From positions 1-27,641 of the IMG/VR virus record IMGVR_UViG_3300047121_000238: a stretch of 27,641 nt of DNA; one strand, written 5' to 3'. The translations under genes were made by a program, and so were the position numbers. The notes below the pieces were generated by a model. The model worked only from the letters and a program-made list of their open reading frames with translations. It did not search any database and was not told where the DNA came from. The stretch's first letter is position 1, and each line of letters opens with the position of its first letter. Source of the stretch: a virus. Below are positions 27,477 through 27,641 of this stretch, one piece after another.

Positions 27477-27641
27477 GAGGCACATACATCACCTGCACCC
27501 CAACTGAAAGCCCCTATGTACTCGAAGCTAATTTTATGGGGAAGTTTATAGGGGTATTCATCCAATCCGATAACGGAGAGTATTACTTCGACTACAAGCA
27601 AGGGGATGGGTGGTTTAGCGCAAGCGACCTCATCATCATCT
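27473..27641 (+). CDS. Hypothetical protein, 3' end cut off by the window edge
   Basis: The first 56 codons of a gene that continues past the window: MRGTYITCTPTESPYVLEAN, then FMGKFIGVFIQSDNGEYYFD and YKQGDGWFSASDLIII. It looks beta-rich with a small SH3-like or tail-type strand pattern, but too little is present to classify. The ATG overlaps the previous stop (ATGA), which supports the start. Confidence 0.5.
   Translation, partial: MRGTYITCTPTESPYVLEANFMGKFIGVFIQSDNGEYYFDYKQGDGWFSASDLIII

Overview
The window looks like part of the genome of a tailed phage that infects a Bacteroidota (Flavobacteriia/Bacteroidia-like) host. The reasons are a large terminase and portal pair, a holin and spanin, fibre-like proteins and a recombination module. 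Start sites are mostly A/T-rich leaders ending in aactATG with no Shine-Dalgarno. Boxes matching the Bacteroidota -7 promoter element TAnnTTTG occur upstream of several late genes. All calls were made by eye from the sequence; no database search was run.

Left arm (about 1-13749, minus strand): a late operon read right to left. It starts with a phage GroEL and GroES pair, then small basic proteins, a holin candidate and a 994-residue structural protein. After these come a lipoprotein-plus-C-terminal-TM protein that looks like a unimolecular spanin, fibre-like and small basic proteins, a GroES-like barrel protein, a small-terminase candidate, the large terminase, and a portal protein that runs off the left edge. 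Many neighbours overlap by ATGA or TAATG, so translation is probably coupled. One plus-strand winged-helix gene (11617-12060) interrupts the operon.

Centre (13750-15434): about 1.7 kb without a convincing gene. It holds CGATTTT-type iterons, a 32-bp perfect palindrome, 51-bp-spaced direct repeats, several hairpins and a tRNA-like fold. This looks like a divergent control region and possible replication origin.

Right arm (15435-27641, plus strand): about 28 early or middle genes, mostly small. They include a RadC-like JAB protein, a MoxR/CobS-type AAA+ ATPase with an overlapping partner, a YubB/DUF1281-like protein, a cysteine-rich DUF7227-like protein, a DUF3846-like protein, a DnaA-domain-IV-like protein, a DUF1071 (Sak3-type) annealing protein, a PD-(D/E)XK exonuclease, a DUF6717-like protein and an N6-adenine methyltransferase.

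The most unusual feature is the way this right arm is punctuated. (1) A 17-bp perfect palindrome, GTGTAATGWCATTACAC, occurs 11 times between 14698 and 26175, at gene junctions or inside genes in different reading frames. (2) Seven genes are preceded at 18-25 nt by a compact RNA element that I fold as an H-type pseudoknot. Stem 1 shows compensatory changes among copies (GGGU:ACCU, AGGU:ACCU, AAGU:ACUU, AGGC:GCCU). (3) Two tRNA-like elements with perfect T-arms lie in the same leader regions; one is only an acceptor-plus-T-arm minihelix. Together these suggest an undescribed phage-wide regulatory scheme: a DNA operator, an RNA leader and tRNA-like processing sites.
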